Origin: Ovis canadensis
Lineage: Eukaryota > Chordata > Mammalia > Artiodactyla > Bovidae
Direction of reading: 5' to 3'
NCBI RefSeq assembly: GCF_042477335.2
Contig: NC_091262.1
Span: 43,311,001 to 43,375,000 of the forward strand
DNA length: 64,000 nucleotides
In this document: positions 22,950-35,575 of the stretch, piece by piece
Layout of the letters: each line of letters opens with the position of its first letter
Numbering within the stretch: the first letter of the stretch is position 1
Translations under genes and position numbers: made by a program
Notes under the pieces: generated by a model
What the model was told of the DNA's origin: nothing
Databases searched by the model: none
What the model saw: only the letters and a program-made list of their open reading frames with translations

Positions 22950-23415
22950 TTTTCTTTTCTTCTTCTTTTTTTTTTTTTTTCACTTTACAATACTGTATTG
23001 GTTTTGCCATACATTGACATGAATCTGCCATGGGTGTACATGAGTTCCCAATCCTGAACCCCCCTCCCACCACCCTCCCCATATCATCTCTCGGGGTCAT
23101 CCCAGTGCACCAGCCCCAAGCATCCTGTATCCTGTATTGAACATAGACTGGCGATTCGTTTCTTACATGATAGTATACATGTTTCAATGCCATTCTCCCA
23201 AATCATCCCACCCTCTCCCTCTCCCACAGAATCCAAAAGTCTGTTCTATACATCTGTGTCTCTTTTGCTGTCTTGCATACAGGGTTATCATTACCATCTT
23301 TCTAAATTCCATATATATGTGTTAGTATATTGTATTGGTGTTTTTCTTTCTGGCTAACTTCACTCTGTATAATAGGCTCCAGTTTCATCCACCTCATTAG
23401 AACTGATTCAAATGT
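22950..23415 (-). mobile_element. L1_BT 3' end
   Basis: T-rich start (the inverted poly(A) tail), then TACTGTATTGGTTTTGCCAT, GAACCCCCCTCCCACC and ACATCTGTGTCTCTTTTGC, which I recognise as the 3'UTR of the bovine L1 family. Confidence 0.88.
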
Positions 23416-23790
23416 ATTCTTGTAACATTCTTTTAGATTTCACATACAAGTGATACCATATGATATTTGTTTTTGTCTGGCTTAATCACTTAGTATGATA
23501 ATTCTAGGTCCACCCGTTTTTCTGCAAACGGCCGTTATTCCATTCTTTTCATGGTTGAGGAATATTCTGTTGTATACATGTACCACATCGTCTTTATTTC
23601 TCTGTCAATGGATATTTAGGTTGCTTCCATGTCTTCACTATTGTAAATAGTGCTGCAATGAACATTGGGAACAGTTATCATTTCAAACTGTGGTTTTCTC
23701 TAGATATATTCCATATTTTAAAGTTAAGCATTATATGTGCTTTCAATACCACTTGCTTAGTTTTAACACTTTAAATGTTATTGCGCCCAT
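23416..23790 (-). mobile_element. Older L1 3'UTR fragment
   Basis: TTAGATTTCACATACAAGTG, then ATAATTCTAGGTCCACCC and TGTAAATAGTGCTGCAATG: L1MA-like 3' sequence in reverse, directly abutting L1_BT text. Confidence 0.75.
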
Positions 23791-23985
23791 TTCAGTTCAG
23801 TCGCTCAGTCGTGTCCGACTCCTTGCGACCCCATGAATCACAGCACACCAGGCCTCCCTGCCCAACACCAACTCTCAGAGTTCACCCAAACCCGTGTGCA
23901 TCGAGTCGGTGACACCATCCAGCCATCTCATCCTCTGTCGTCCCCTTCTCCTCCTGCCCCCAATCCCTCCCAGCATCAGAGTCTA
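23791..23985 (-). mobile_element. BovB 3' fragment (copy E)
   Basis: Inverted BovB 3' end (TTTCAGTTCAGTCGCTCAG to CCCTCCCAGCATCAGAGTCT). Younger group marker present. Confidence 0.93.
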
Positions 23986-24737
23986 AGTATTGTATGTTAT
24001 CATTATTGGAAGTTTTGTTTCTTTTTCTGTCATTTTATTCCTAAATTTAGGCATTATTATTACTGTTCAAATTTTTTGTATTATTGTAATCCATATTTGT
24101 TTCTCTCATGTTTACTTTTTATTTTCATTCGTTTTTACATCACAGGCTTTTTATAAACTTTTTAAGAAACCTCTCTGTGACATTACCACACTTAAGATAT
24201 GATCACTTAAAAATCATTCCAGCTTTTGTTTTCTAAATGTACTTTATTTGGGCTCCATTTATAAGATATATTTTTAAAGGAAAACATAATAAAAGGCACA
24301 GATTATAAAATTAAAGTTGGATGAATATACACAAAATGAAATTAGATCAAGATTCAAAATATTAACTACAAGCAGGAAGATCCTCTCCAGTTTCTAACCC
24401 CCCCCACCAATAAAGTCGTGAGTAACCTGACTTCTACTACCAGAGGTTAGGTTTGAATGTTTTCGTTCTGTTATGAACAGAATCTTACAAGACATGTTCT
24501 TTTGGATCTGGCTTCTTTCACGCAGCATTATGTTTGAGATCCATTCATGTTGCTGGATGTAGCTTTAGTTTATTCATCATAATTGTCATATAGTATCTGG
24601 TTATAGTAATACACCACCAGATCCACTATTGATGAAAATGTGGTTGTTTCCATTGTGAAGCTATTGTGAATAATGCTGCCATGAATATTCTTGAACATGT
24701 CTTGGGGAAATGTGTTCACATTTCCACTGGATATTGT
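23986..24737 (-). repeat. AT-rich old L1 sequence
   Basis: From about 24480 the text reads as L1 3'UTR in reverse (GAGATCCATTCATGTTGCTGG). The first 500 bases are AT-rich and unassigned. Confidence 0.5.
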
Positions 24738-25290
24738 GATAATTAATTTTATGTGTCAACTTTACTAAGCCACAGACACCTAGAGTTTTTATGTATATCA
24801 AAGATTGTTCTGGGTATTTCTATGAGGGTGTTTTTTATAAGATTGACATTTAAATTGGTAAACTGAGCGATACAGATTGCTCTCCATAATGGGAATGACA
24901 CTCAGACAGTTAGTTGAAGGCCTGAGTAGAATAAAAAGGCTGACCCTCCCCCAAGTAAGACAGAATTCCCCCTGCCTGCAGGCCTTCAAGCTGGGACTCT
25001 GGCTTTTTCCTGCCTTCAGGTTGGAGCCTACCTCCGGCTCTCCTGGTTCTCGGGCTCACGGATTACAGCCATCTCTTTGGCTGTCATCAGCTTGCTGGAT
25101 CACTCTGCAGATCTCGGAACCTGTTGTGCTCCATAATCATGTGAGCCGATTCCTGATAATAGACCTCTTTATATATACATATAAGTCTCTCGATAGATAC
25201 AGAGATACATGATACATATAATAGGTTCATATGAGTAAATATAGATGGAGATGGAGATATCTCCCATTGGTTCTGTTTCTCTGGTGAGCT
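24738..25290 (+). repeat. Ancient interspersed repeat, probably LTR-like
   Basis: TAATTTTATGTGTCAACTTT at the left, TGAAGGCCTGAGTAGAAT in the middle and CATTGGTTCTGTTTCTCTGG at the right form a widely dispersed mammalian repeat layout that I recognise but cannot name with certainty. Non-coding. Confidence 0.5.
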
Positions 25291-27110
25291 CTGCTAGGTC
25301 CCAGAATTTGCAAATGTTCAGCTTTACTAGATATTGTCAATTTCCCAAAGTGCTTAGTCTAATTATACTCCTACCACAATGCATGGGCGATCTACTCATC
25401 CACTTGTCTTTAATTTAATTTCAGACATTCTGGCTTATGGATAATTTGATCTCATTGCAGCTTTTAATTTGCATTTTCTTGATGACTAAGAAAGTTGGAC
25501 AGCCTTTCGTGTGTTTATTGATATTTTGAATATCCCTTTTTTGAAGTAACTTTTAAGACTTTTGCCCCTTTTTCTATTGGATTGTCTGCCTTTTCTTAGT
25601 TATTGTAGGAATTCATTATTTGTTCAGGGTATGAGTCCTTAGTCAGACATCTATATTGCAAACATTTCTTACAACTCTGTGGCTTCATTTTTAGTTTCTT
25701 AATTCTAGCTTTTGAGGAGCAGATGTTCTTAATCTTAGTGTGGTCCAATTTATCAACGTTTCCAACTACAGTTTGCATTTTTGGTGCCCTTCTTTCGATT
25801 TCTTTGCCTATCCCAAGGTCATAAAAATATCATCCAACATTTTCTTTTAAAAGATTTTTTTATCCATTTGGAATTAACTTTTGTGTGTGCTATGAGGTAA
25901 GGTAGGAGTATTGTTGTTGTTTAGTTGCTAAGTCACATCCGACTCTTTTGTGAACCCATGGATTGTGGCCCACCAGGCTCCTCTGTCCATGGAATTTTCC
26001 AGGCAAGAATACTGGAGTGGGTTACCATTTCCTTCTACAGGGGATCTTCTCAACCCAGGGTCAAACCAGCATCTCCTGTAATGCAGGCTGTGTCTTTACC
26101 ACTGAGCCACAAGGGAAGTCCAAGGTAGGAATAGAGATTTATAATTATGTGGATATTCAACTGACCCAATACCATTTAATAAAAAGGTAATTTTTCTCCT
26201 TGTATTTCCACATAACCTTTGTGCATAAGATGACAGTATATAAGTGTGCCTCCAATCTTGTACCAACATCACTTTCTCAACTATGCTAATGTTGATTAGG
26301 TTTATGTACTTGGTAGCATACGTGTTCTACCCTTTTAGAAATACTTTTAAATTGCTTTGGGTATTCCTGTCCCTTTTTACTTTAATGTAATTGTGATTCA
26401 TTTTATAATTTGGGGGGAATTCTGTGGAATATTTAGACCAAATCCGTTTCTTACTGTATGGTTCTTTATCTGTGAACATGATGTTTTCTCCCATTTATTT
26501 AAATCTTCTCTAATTTTTCTCAATAATAATAAGAATGACATGAGGGCTAAGGGTGAAAACCCTCCTCACAATCACAAACTTATATATAACTTTAAAATTA
26601 TTCCTCCATAGTCATGGTTCCCCATCTGCAGATTTAGCCAAATGTGGATGGTGTAAGACTGTAGTTTTTACTGAAAAATAATCTGTGTCTCAGTGGACTA
26701 CATAGCTGAAACCGGTGTTATTTAAACATCAACTGTATTTTGTAATTCTCAGTGTATAAATGTTGGAAAACTTTACAGGAATCACTCATAATAAATATTG
26801 ATGGTTTTATGCTATTAAAGCAATATTTTAAAAAATTTCATTGTGTAACTGTGGCATGTGTAGAAATAAATTTGATATCTGCATATTGGTCTCATACAGG
26901 TTTTTTGTAGATTTTTTCAAATAGACATAGCCATAACAACTGCCAAATCAGTTTTAAACTTTTCTTTCTAATTTGTAAATTCGTATTCTTCTATATCTTT
27001 TTCTTGACACATTTCACTAGGTAGGACCCCCCAATTAAATATTTAATGCAAGGGGGAACACAGTGTCTTGTCTCATTCCTGATCTCGAGCAGAAGGCCCT
27101 CAATAATTCA
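25291..27110 (-). mobile_element. Old L1, ORF2 3' region and 3'UTR
   Basis: Continuous L1-like text in reverse (GTATGAGTCCTTAGTCAGAC, then TTGGAATTAACTTTTGTGTG, then CACAGTGTCTTGTCTCATTC near the end). Interrupted by one SINE. Coding frames destroyed. Confidence 0.7.
25910..26121 (-). mobile_element. Bov-tA SINE with target-site duplication
   Basis: AAGGTAGGAGT (25899-25909) and AAGGTAGGAAT (26122-26132), one mismatch. Reverse orientation. Confidence 0.94.
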
Positions 27111-27114
27111 CCAC

Positions 27115-27545
27115 TGCATCATTTTCTGGGACTTTCACAACGAAGCACACAAGAATCGGTTAACTCGTAGTTCTGGAGGCTGGAACACTGAACTGAGGTG
27201 TTAGCATGTTCCCTCTGACATTCTCCATAGAATCCTCCCTGCATCTTGGTGCCGTTGAGCTTGGTGTTGGTGGTGGCTGGCCACCATGATGTCCCTTGGC
27301 CTGCAACTGATCATTCCAGTCTCTGCCCGTGTCATCACACGGTGCTCACTCTGTGTGTCTGTGTCCAGATTTCCCTCTTATAAGGATATTAATCATATTG
27401 GATTAGGCCCTATGTTAGTGTTCTCATTTTCATTTTGTTACTTCTGCAAAGACCTTATTTACAAATAATGTGATATTCACTACTTGGATAGTGGTTAGGA
27501 TTTTAACATATGTTTTTCAGGGACAGAATTCAACTCACAACAACC
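27115..27545 (-). mobile_element. MLT1-type LTR (ERVL-MaLR)
   Basis: Reverse LTR text: GTTCTGGAGGCTGGAACAC, CTTATAAGGATATTAATC, ATTGGATTAGGCCC and ACAGAATTCAACTCACAACA. Solo, non-coding. Confidence 0.75.
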
Positions 27546-28268
27546 ACTAATGAAAATGTTATCTGTTTTTGTTGCTTTTTGTTTCATTGTGTTTCCTTTT
27601 TTATACATGTATATCATCCTTTACACAAGAAGAAAATTCCCTTCTATTCTTACTTAGATAAGAGTTTTAAAAAAATAGCAAATCGGTATGGGATTATATC
27701 TTTGTTTAGCATTTATTAAGCTGGCATTGTTTTCTCCTTTATTTCTAATATTTTGAAGTACACTGACTTTTTATTGTTTTTTTAATTCATTTATTTTTAA
27801 TTGGAGGATAGTTGCTTTATAATATTTTGTGCTGGTTTCTGCCATACATTAACATGATCAGCCAAAGGCATTCATATTACTTTATTGGTAAAGTAACCCT
27901 ATGCCTAATACAAAGGCCTATAGTATGATCAAACCTATATGAAGTTACAGTCTTGTCCAGCATCAGGTTTACTAATGATTATAGAAGATGCGAAGCAAGA
28001 GCTATGATATACAGTGCAGCAATATCTGGAGGCCCTGACTCCTTCCACTCAGTCCCCTGAGCACTCTTCTCCTGTGTAGCATGAATTCCAGCTTCAGAGT
28101 GATGAACAGGGACAAGTCGGCACAGGAAAATAGCTGTGTATCACTCAGCTTTTATATCCTGCAACTCGGGTGGCCTCATTCTGGCTCTGTGACTAACTTA
28201 CATTGTTCAGTGAAGATGCAGCCTACCAACTGCAGATTTATTTATAATAAACATGATACACAAACCAA
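27546..28268. other. Mixed sequence with a short L1 3' end
   Basis: 27780-27880 resembles an L1 3' terminus in reverse (TTTAATTGGAGGATAGTTGC). The rest, including 27900-28260, is unassigned and looks single-copy. Confidence 0.5.
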
Positions 28269-28399
28269 ATGTGCATGCATGCTCAGTTGCTTCAGTTGTG
28301 TCTGACTCTTTGCAACGCTATGGACCATAGCCCATCAGGCTCCTCTGTCCATGAGATTCTCCAGGTGAGGATAGGCATAGGTTGCCATGCCTTCTTCAT
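28269..28399 (-). mobile_element. Bov-A unit, truncated
   Basis: TGCTCAGTTGCTTCAGTTG to the CAGGTGAGGATAGGCA region, flanked by ACAAACCAA (28260-28268) and ACAAACCAG (28400-28408). Confidence 0.85.
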
Positions 28400-29002
28400 A
28401 CAAACCAGGTATATCATGCTAAAAATGCCCCTAGATCAGTAATCAGAATGGGCTGGATTACCCTCTGCTGAATCTTTATTCATCTTATGGCTGGTGAGTT
28501 TCATTAGCTCTTAGCAGAGTTTTAAAATGGAAACTGCTTCACAAGTAGGAGTGTGTGTGTCTATAAAGACACACCATTAGCATATTTCTTTGTACTTTCT
28601 AGTCCAGAAAAGTGACCTAATCTTAGTTATTATTATTTTTCTTTTTTTTTTAGTTTTTTATTTTTTAAATTTTAAAATCTTTAATTCTTACATGTGTTCC
28701 CAAACATGAACCCCCCTCCCACCTTTTTCCTGAATATTTCCTTTAGAATTTTTAACAAAGGATTTACTGTAAAGTTGTATGGTTTTGGCATACATATTAT
28801 GTCAACTTCACAAAGTAAGTCAGGAATTATTCCCCATTTCAGAATATGTGTAAGCTTTCTGTTATTTTCTCCCCAAATTATTAGAAAAAATTGCTGGTGA
28901 AGCCATGCAGTTTTGTGTTTTCTTCATCAGGAAAATTTCATTTCATTTTTGTAACTTTTTAAATGAAAGCACAAAATAAAAACAGAAAAAATCATATTTG
29001 TG

Positions 29003-29042
29003 AACCTTAATAAGGTTAAGCTTTCTTAACCTTATTGAGGTT
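29003..29042. repeat. 18-bp inverted repeat with 4-base loop
   Basis: Left arm 29003-29020 (AACCTTAATAAGGTTAAG) pairs with right arm 29025-29042 around the loop CTTT, with one G-T wobble as the only non-Watson-Crick pair. Confidence 0.85.
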
Positions 29043-29210
29043 AAGAAAAATAATATTGCCAGCACCCCAAAAGAACTTTTTTTCTACTGCATTCCAGTTT
29101 CTATCCATCAAAGGATAATATCATCTTGACTTCTAATATCATAGATAGTTTTGCCTGTTTTGAATTTTGTATAAATGTGATTGAATAGTGAACTCTCATT
29201 TTGTCTGGTA

Positions 29211-29300
29211 ATTTTTATATTTATAAAAATTATATTTGTAATTTTATATTTGTAATATTTATTTGTAATATTTGTAAAATTTATATTTGTAATATTCATC
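29211..29300. repeat. AT-rich tandem repeat
   Basis: Variants of ATATTTGTAATATTT repeated about six times. Confidence 0.8.
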
Positions 29301-29341
29301 TATATCTTTTGGCATGCAGTTGTAGTTCACTGATTCTCTTT

Positions 29342-30404
29342 TTGTTGTTCAGTAGCTACGTCATATGGAGAAGGCAGTGGTACCCCACTCCAGTACTCTT
29401 GCCTAGAAAATCTCATGGACGGAGGAGCCTGGTAGGCTGCAGTCCATGGGGTTGCTAGGAGTCAGACATGGCTGAGCAACTTCACTTTCACTTTTCACTT
29501 TCATGCACTGGAGAAGGAAATGGCAACCCACTCCAGTGTTCTTGCCTGGAGAATCCCAGGGACGGCAGAGCCTGGTGGGCTGCCGTCTATGGGGTCGCAC
29601 AGAGTCGGACACGACTGAAGCGACTTAGCGGCAGCAGCAGCAGCTACATCATATCTGACTCTTTGTGACCCCCATGGACTGCAGCTCTCTAGGCCTCCCT
29701 GTCTTTCATTATATTCTGGAGTTTGCTCAAACTCATGTCCAACAATCTCATTCTCTGTCATTCCCTTCTCCTCCTGCCCTCAATCTTTGCCAGCATCAGG
29801 GTGTTTTCCAATGAGTCAGCTTTTCGCATCAGGTGGCCAAAGTACTGGAACTTCAATTCCAGCATCAGTCCTTCCAATGAATATTCAGGTTGATTTCATT
29901 TAGGATTGACTCGTTTGATCTCCTTGCAATCCAAGGGACTCTCAAGAGTATTCTCCAGCACCACAGTTCAAAAGCATCAATTCTTTGGCACTCAGCCTTC
30001 TTTATGGTCCAACTCTCACATCTGTACATGACAACTGGAAAAACCATAGCTTTGACTATACAGACCTTTTGTCAGCAAACTGATATCTCTGCTTTTTAAT
30101 ACACTGTCTAGGTTTGTCATAGCTTTTCTTCCAAGGAGCAAGCGTCTTAATTTTGTGGCTATAGTCACTGTCTGCAGGGATTTGGGGGCCCAAGAAAATA
30201 AAATCTGTCATTGTTTCCCCTTTTCCTATCATTTGCCATAAAGTGATGGGACTGAATGCCATGATCTTCGTTTTTTGAATGTTGAGTTTTAAGCCTGCTT
30301 TTTCATTCTCCCCTTTCACCTTTATCAACAGGCTCTTTAGTTCCTCTTTACTTTCTGCCATTAAAGTGGTATCATCTATATATCTGAAGTTGTTGATATT
30401 TATT
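29342..30404 (-). mobile_element. BovB LINE copy F, 5'-truncated, older group
   Basis: Inverted BovB 3' region from TTGTTGTTCAGTAGC to the YADD-coding area (GGTATCATCTATATATCTG, where the Ala-Asp text is altered). Frames decayed. Interrupted near its 3' end by a Bov-A2. Confidence 0.92.
29367..29641 (+). mobile_element. Bov-A2 SINE nested in BovB copy F
   Basis: Duplication AGCTACGTCATAT (29354-29366) and AGCTACATCATAT (29642-29654), one mismatch. Ends in a (GCA)n tail. Confidence 0.95.
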
Positions 30405-30424
30405 TATATTTATTTACTGAGCAT

Positions 30425-30697
30425 GGAGAAGGCAATGGCACCCCACTCCAGTACTCTTGCCTGGAAAATCCCATGGACAGAGGAGCCTGGTAGGCTGCAG
30501 TCCATGGGGTCCCTAAGAGTCAGACACGACTGAGCGACTTCACTTTCACTTTTCACTTCCATGCATTGGAGAAGGAAATGGCAACCCACTCCAGTGTTCT
30601 TGCCTGGAGAATCCCAGGGACGGGGAAGCCTGGTGGGCTGCTGTCTATGGGGTTGCACAGAGTCGGACACGACTGAAGCAACTTAGCAGCAGCAGCA
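30425..30697 (+). mobile_element. Bov-A2 SINE
   Basis: Both half units and a CAGCAGCAG tail, flanked by GAGCAT (30419-30424 and 30698-30703). It lies exactly between BovB copies F and G. Confidence 0.93.
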
Positions 30698-30703
30698 GAG
30701 CAT

Positions 30704-31250
30704 AGCCCATAGCAAGACTCAGTTCTTCCCACAGCCAGTCCCTCCCATCAGGAAGCTTGCACAAGCCTCTTATTCTCATCCATCAAACGGTAGACAGAAG
30801 AAGCAAGAACTACAGTCCCACAGCCTCCAGAACAAAAACCACAGTCACAGAAAGCTAGCCAAAATAATCACATGGACCACAGCCATGTGTAACTCAATGA
30901 AGCCATAAGCCATGCTGTGCAGAGCCACCTGGATAGGCCATGGTGGAGACTTTTGACCAAATGTGGTCCACTGGTGAAGGGAATGGCAAACCACTCCACT
31001 ATTCTAGCCTTGAGAACTCCATGAACAGAGTGATTCCTTGACTGCATAGTATTTCATCAAAAGACTATACCAAGCATCCTTCTAATGTTAATTGGGCAGA
31101 AGGGGGTGGCAAAGGATGAGATGATTAGATAACATCATGGACTCAATGGGCATGAATTTGAGCAAACTCTGGGAGATAGTGAAGTTTGGCATGCTGCAGT
31201 CCAAGGGGTCTCAAAGAGCTGGACATGACTTAGTGATAGAACATCAGCAA
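30704..31250 (+). mobile_element. Internally deleted BovB (ART2-like) element, copy G
   Basis: The left part is BovB 5' leader (CACATGGACCACAGCCATGT near 30870, GGTCCACTGGTGAAGGGAAT near 30965, CTTGAGAACTCCATGAACAG at 31008). After a short unmatched bridge (31030-31090) it resumes with BovB 3' end text (GGGGGTGGCAAAGGATGAGA). The whole endonuclease-RT region is absent. This resembles non-autonomous RTE derivatives of artiodactyls (ART2 type). It also carries a 5' segment (30704-30860) that copy H lacks. Confidence 0.8.
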
Positions 31251-33660
31251 ACTGAGTATTTCCCAGTTTGGAGCAATTAAAAATGATACTTCTGTGAATA
31301 TTTTTATAACTGATCTTTCAGTGGATGGGTTTATGTCTATCGAATATGGTTACTCCATCTCCTTTATTGCTTTTGTTTGAAACATTTTTGATGGTATTAG
31401 TTACCAGTTTCTCTGCTAATTAATGAGGTTTAGAACCTTTTCATCAATTTATTAACCATTTAAATAGCCTCTTTCGTGAAGCACCTGTTCAGAGGTGGGG
31501 TGTGTTTTTTTTTTGCCCATTTTTAGTGAATAGATATATTTTTCCTATTTACTTGAAGGAATTTCCTATTTATTCTGAATATGGATCTTTTGTTCTTCTC
31601 TGTGGCTTCCTTTTCACTCTCTGAAGACATATTTTGACAAATAAAATTTACTGGCCTTCATGTAGTTCAATTGGTATGTTTTTCAATTATGTGTATTATT
31701 TTTGATGGCTAGCATTTGCTGTCTAAATCTAGTATTTTTGATGATTAAAACAATCAACTGGTCTACTTTTTTGTTTTGTGTCTTACCTTTTTAATTGATA
31801 TATGTTACATATGGTAAACTTATTAAATGTTTATCATATGTACATATTATATATTAAATGGAATACATATTAAATGGAAACTCTAAAAGAGGAATCATCT
31901 CTATTCTGTTGATATAAAGTAAATATAAGTCAATAACCCTATATCCACTGAAGAAATAATTCATTTTCTGGATAAAAGATAACCATTCCCTTTCATTCAT
32001 TTATATTTGAGATATATTTCATTGGCTATAGAATTCTGGTTAATAGTTCTTTCTTAAAATACTTTAAAAACATGGTGCTATACAGTAGGACCTTGTTTTT
32101 TATCCACCATATATGTGATAGTTTTTATCTGCGAATCCCAAACTCTCCATCCATACCTCCCCATGCTCCCTTGGCAACAAGTCTCTTCTCTGTGTTTGTG
32201 AGTCTGTTTCTGTTTTGTAGTTAAGTTCATTTGAGCCACATTTTAGATTCCACATATACATGTATCATATGGTATTTGTCTTTCTTTCTTAGACTTAGTT
32301 TGCTTGGTATGATAATCTCTAGGTCCATCCATGTTGCTGTAAATGGCAATATTTCATCCTTTTTATGACTGAGTAGTATTCCACTGTATATATGTACATC
32401 TTCTTTATCCATTCATCTGTCTCATCTGAACATATTTTTAATACTTGCTTTGAAGACTTATCAGATAATGCCAACACCTCATTATCATCTGTTTATTGTC
32501 CTTTCTAACGCAAGTTGAGGTTTTTTTGTGTGATTCTTCATGTTCTGAATAGTTTTGGATTTTATCCTATAAACTCTGAATGTTTTGTGAGACCTTGGGT
32601 CTTGTTTAAATCCTTTGAAGAAAGAAAATATGTATGTTTTAGCCTTCTATAGGCTGTGGTTTCAATGGCAGGTCAGTTTTGCAAGCCTTTTGGTGCTATT
32701 CAAATTTGTTCTGGAATTGTGCTGCCCAGTGTCGTCAAGGACCTGGGCATAGGTCAACTGGCTATCTCACTTCTCAGGGTTGGTGTGCTGGTTGGGATTA
32801 GTTCCGTGAATGTGAAGGTTAGAGGTGAGTACAAGAAGTCATAAAAAGATTGATGGGTTCACTTTACCAAGCTCATCTCTCTGCTGTCTCTCCAGTACTT
32901 TCTCTGTCCCTACAGTTCCCCTTTTTAGTTCCTCGGCCAGAACTGCCAAGTTCTATGATTATTCCTTGATTCCACATACAAGGCCCATATAATGGATAAC
33001 GGAAAGAAAAACAACCCTGCCCTCTTAGAAGGGTAGGGACAACATATGCTAGGGGAAGCTCCCCTCCTACAGAGATTTAGCTCTTGCAGTTCTCCATTGC
33101 TGGGTCCTTTTGCTGCTGCTACCTCCATTTCACAATTACCTGGGGGCTAGGGTGAAAAACAGAGAAGGCAATGGCAACCCACTCCAGTACTCTTGCCTGG
33201 AAAATCCCATGGGTGGAGGAGCCTGGTAGGCTGCAGTCCATAGGGCTGCACAGAGTCAGACACGACTGAAGCAACTTAGCAGCAGCAGCAGCAGAGTGCA
33301 AGAACCGGAAAGTTAGAGAGAGAAAATGGGGGGTTTCTCTTGCTTTTCTTGCATTTCTGTTTTCTGGTCTTTGAGTCCAGCTGGAGGGTTATGCTGGGCT
33401 CTGTGTGCACTACAATGCTCAAGCCAGATTTTCAAAGTGCATCCAATTCAGACTGGGAATATCCAAGCAAAACTCACTGCCAGTTTATTGGTATTTTGAA
33501 TTCTGGAGATTTCCTTTGATTTGCCTGCTGTTGTTTACTTTTCAGAGTTCTCAGAATGCTGCGTCTTCCTTCTGTTCAGGTTTTATAATTGGTGTTCAGT
33601 GAGATGGGAAGATGAGCCTGTGTTTACTCCATCTTGCCTGGAACTGGATCTAGAAAATTA
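31251..33660 (-). mobile_element. Old L1 3' region, minus strand
   Basis: L1 text in reverse: 32090-32430 L1MA-like (TCTAGGTCCATCCATGTTGC, then TTCCACTGTATATATGTAC). The 32430-33160 and 33296-33660 blocks read as an older L1 3'UTR (TACTCCATCTTGCCTGGAAC at the end). Interrupted by one Bov-A unit. No coding capacity. Confidence 0.65.
33161..33295 (+). mobile_element. Bov-A unit with (CAG)n tail
   Basis: AGAGAAGGCAATGGCAACCC to CAACTTAGCAGCAGCAG: a single half unit. Confidence 0.92.
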
Positions 33661-35404
33661 CTTTCACACCTACTCTTAAGTTAAGGTTATCAACATAATT
33701 TATGTAGGCAATATTTAGTTAATTTTATCAACATATTGTTTCTTAGTTCAATTGCTTTCCCTCTATGATTACTACTTTTATGAATATACATCTTTAGTAT
33801 TGATACTTATTTTAGTGAGTGTCTGTATGTGGTAAGATCCTGTTGTTAAGTATACATCTCTGTTTTCCTACCAAATTTTGAAGTTTTGATCAAAATAACA
33901 CAAATACAGAGAAAGCTTGGAGAAAATGTACCACTTAGAGAGTTTTATAAGATGAATGTCCTTTTAATCACACCCATAAGTCAGATAGAACTTGGCAGCA
34001 ACCCCAGAAGCCTCAAACCTCTTCCTCAAAGTGAGCACCGCCTTCCCGTAACAAGAATAACTACTGCTCTAGATTTTATGGAAATTCTTTTATTACTTTT
34101 AATTGTAGCTTTATTACCTAGTTGAGGAGCCCTAGTTGAGTATACTAAACACTATGGTATAGCTTAGCCTGATTTTCAAAAATATGTCTGTTACCCCTCT
34201 GTATCTTTTTAACCTTGAACATCTTCTGTTGACAAAACCAATTCTGGGCAGCTAAGACTTTGCTGATTGCATTTCTATGCTTTAATTTCACATTTATTTG
34301 TCCTCTAGATTTCCTGCAAAGTGATAAATGAGTATAAACTTAATCTGACTCAGATTTTACTTCAGGAGGAAGATTACATCATAGATATTGTGGAGTTCAT
34401 TGTCAAGGGGCATCTTACGGTCTAGTTATCTACTTTATTGTGGTCGACAGCCATAGATTCTTAGTGGGAAGTGCTTAGATCTTGAATGTGTTGCAAGATG
34501 GAGATGCTCTAATTCTATTGTTCATTCTTTGTTTAAATATATTCCCATTTCTGTCCTTTGGTTTCCTAGGCAGTAAATATGTTAAATCTTTCCTTTTTTA
34601 AATGAGTTTGCAAAATAAAGAACTGATTTCCTTCACATTCTACAGAGTTAGGTAATTAGGTAAGAGAGAAAGAAATGGAAAGAGAGGGAGAAGTTGAGAG
34701 AGAGAGAGCATGCAGACCTCCAAGATTAGATAGCATAATTCACCAAGGGTTCCAGCTACAAGAGCTATGAATTCTGTCTCCCTATCTGTGCTGAAAACAA
34801 GCTTCTGATAGACTGTTTCTCGCTCCTATAAGACCCTATCCTGGGAGACATTGAAATCCTCTGACAACCTTTGTGTTGAGGTCTCCTAGTGGGCTTGCTG
34901 AACCTTCCTGAATGGTAGTCTAGGACTCTGCCACCCAACTTTCTTCCCTTCTCCCTGCACCTGGGATCAGATTTACACTGCAGTTTGATAGTTCTTCCAG
35001 ACTCCTCCCTCATTATACATTTTCCCTCACTTGTCCATTTATTCCGGTCAAAGCCTTGCACATTTTATTCTGCCTCAGCATTTGCTTCTTGGAGGACATA
35101 GATGATTTGTACCTCTTCAGTATGTCTCCATCCATCTGTGGCATAACCTTACTGATGCTCCAAATGCCCTGTCTTTGCTAAGTGGGAGATTCTCCAGCTT
35201 GACTCCCAAGTCCCTTTAAAACAACTCTTCTAGTCTTTGATAATGCCCATGATCACTGTTACAACAAGATATTCTAAACTCACATGCTCATCTTGTCCTC
35301 TTCCTGTCCCAGAAATCAAATCATTCGTTTCAACCATTTCTCTATGACGTCCTGGTGTCATTTAGTTGGAAATATTATTTTTAGACTTACTCAATGAACT
35401 TATT
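33661..35404. other. Unassigned old repeat and single-copy-like DNA
   Basis: 33700-33880 looks L1-derived. A purine-rich run of GAGA repeats lies at 34660-34710. I cannot assign 34130-35390. The 79-codon frame at 33886-34125 has no recognisable domain. Confidence 0.4.
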
Positions 35405-35575
35405 TAGGGTATCTATCCATCTATCTTTCCCCATCTATCATCTATTGTCTGTCTCTCTACCTATCATCTATCTGTCTATATCATCTATCTTCTCTTTACC
35501 TAACATCTATCTACCATCAATCTATCATCTATATATATATCTGTCATCTACCTATATATATCTATCAATCAAACT
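35405..35575. repeat. (TCTA)n / ATCTATC microsatellite, imperfect
   Basis: Tetranucleotide-type run with interruptions, directly upstream of BovB copy H. Confidence 0.92.

Larger units (their letters stand above)
28400..29341. other. Unassigned AT-rich DNA with a short L1_BT 3' end
   Basis: 28630-28735 carries L1_BT 3' text in reverse (ACATGTGTTCCCAAACATGA, ACCCCCCTCCCACC). A strong hairpin lies at 29003-29042 and an AT-rich tandem run at 29211-29300. No gene recognised. Confidence 0.55.

Noticed and set aside
33886..34125. 79-codon ORF with a hydrophobic C-terminus
   Set aside because: AT-rich, near L1-derived text, with no family match or gene context; the hydrophobic end is a T-rich run.
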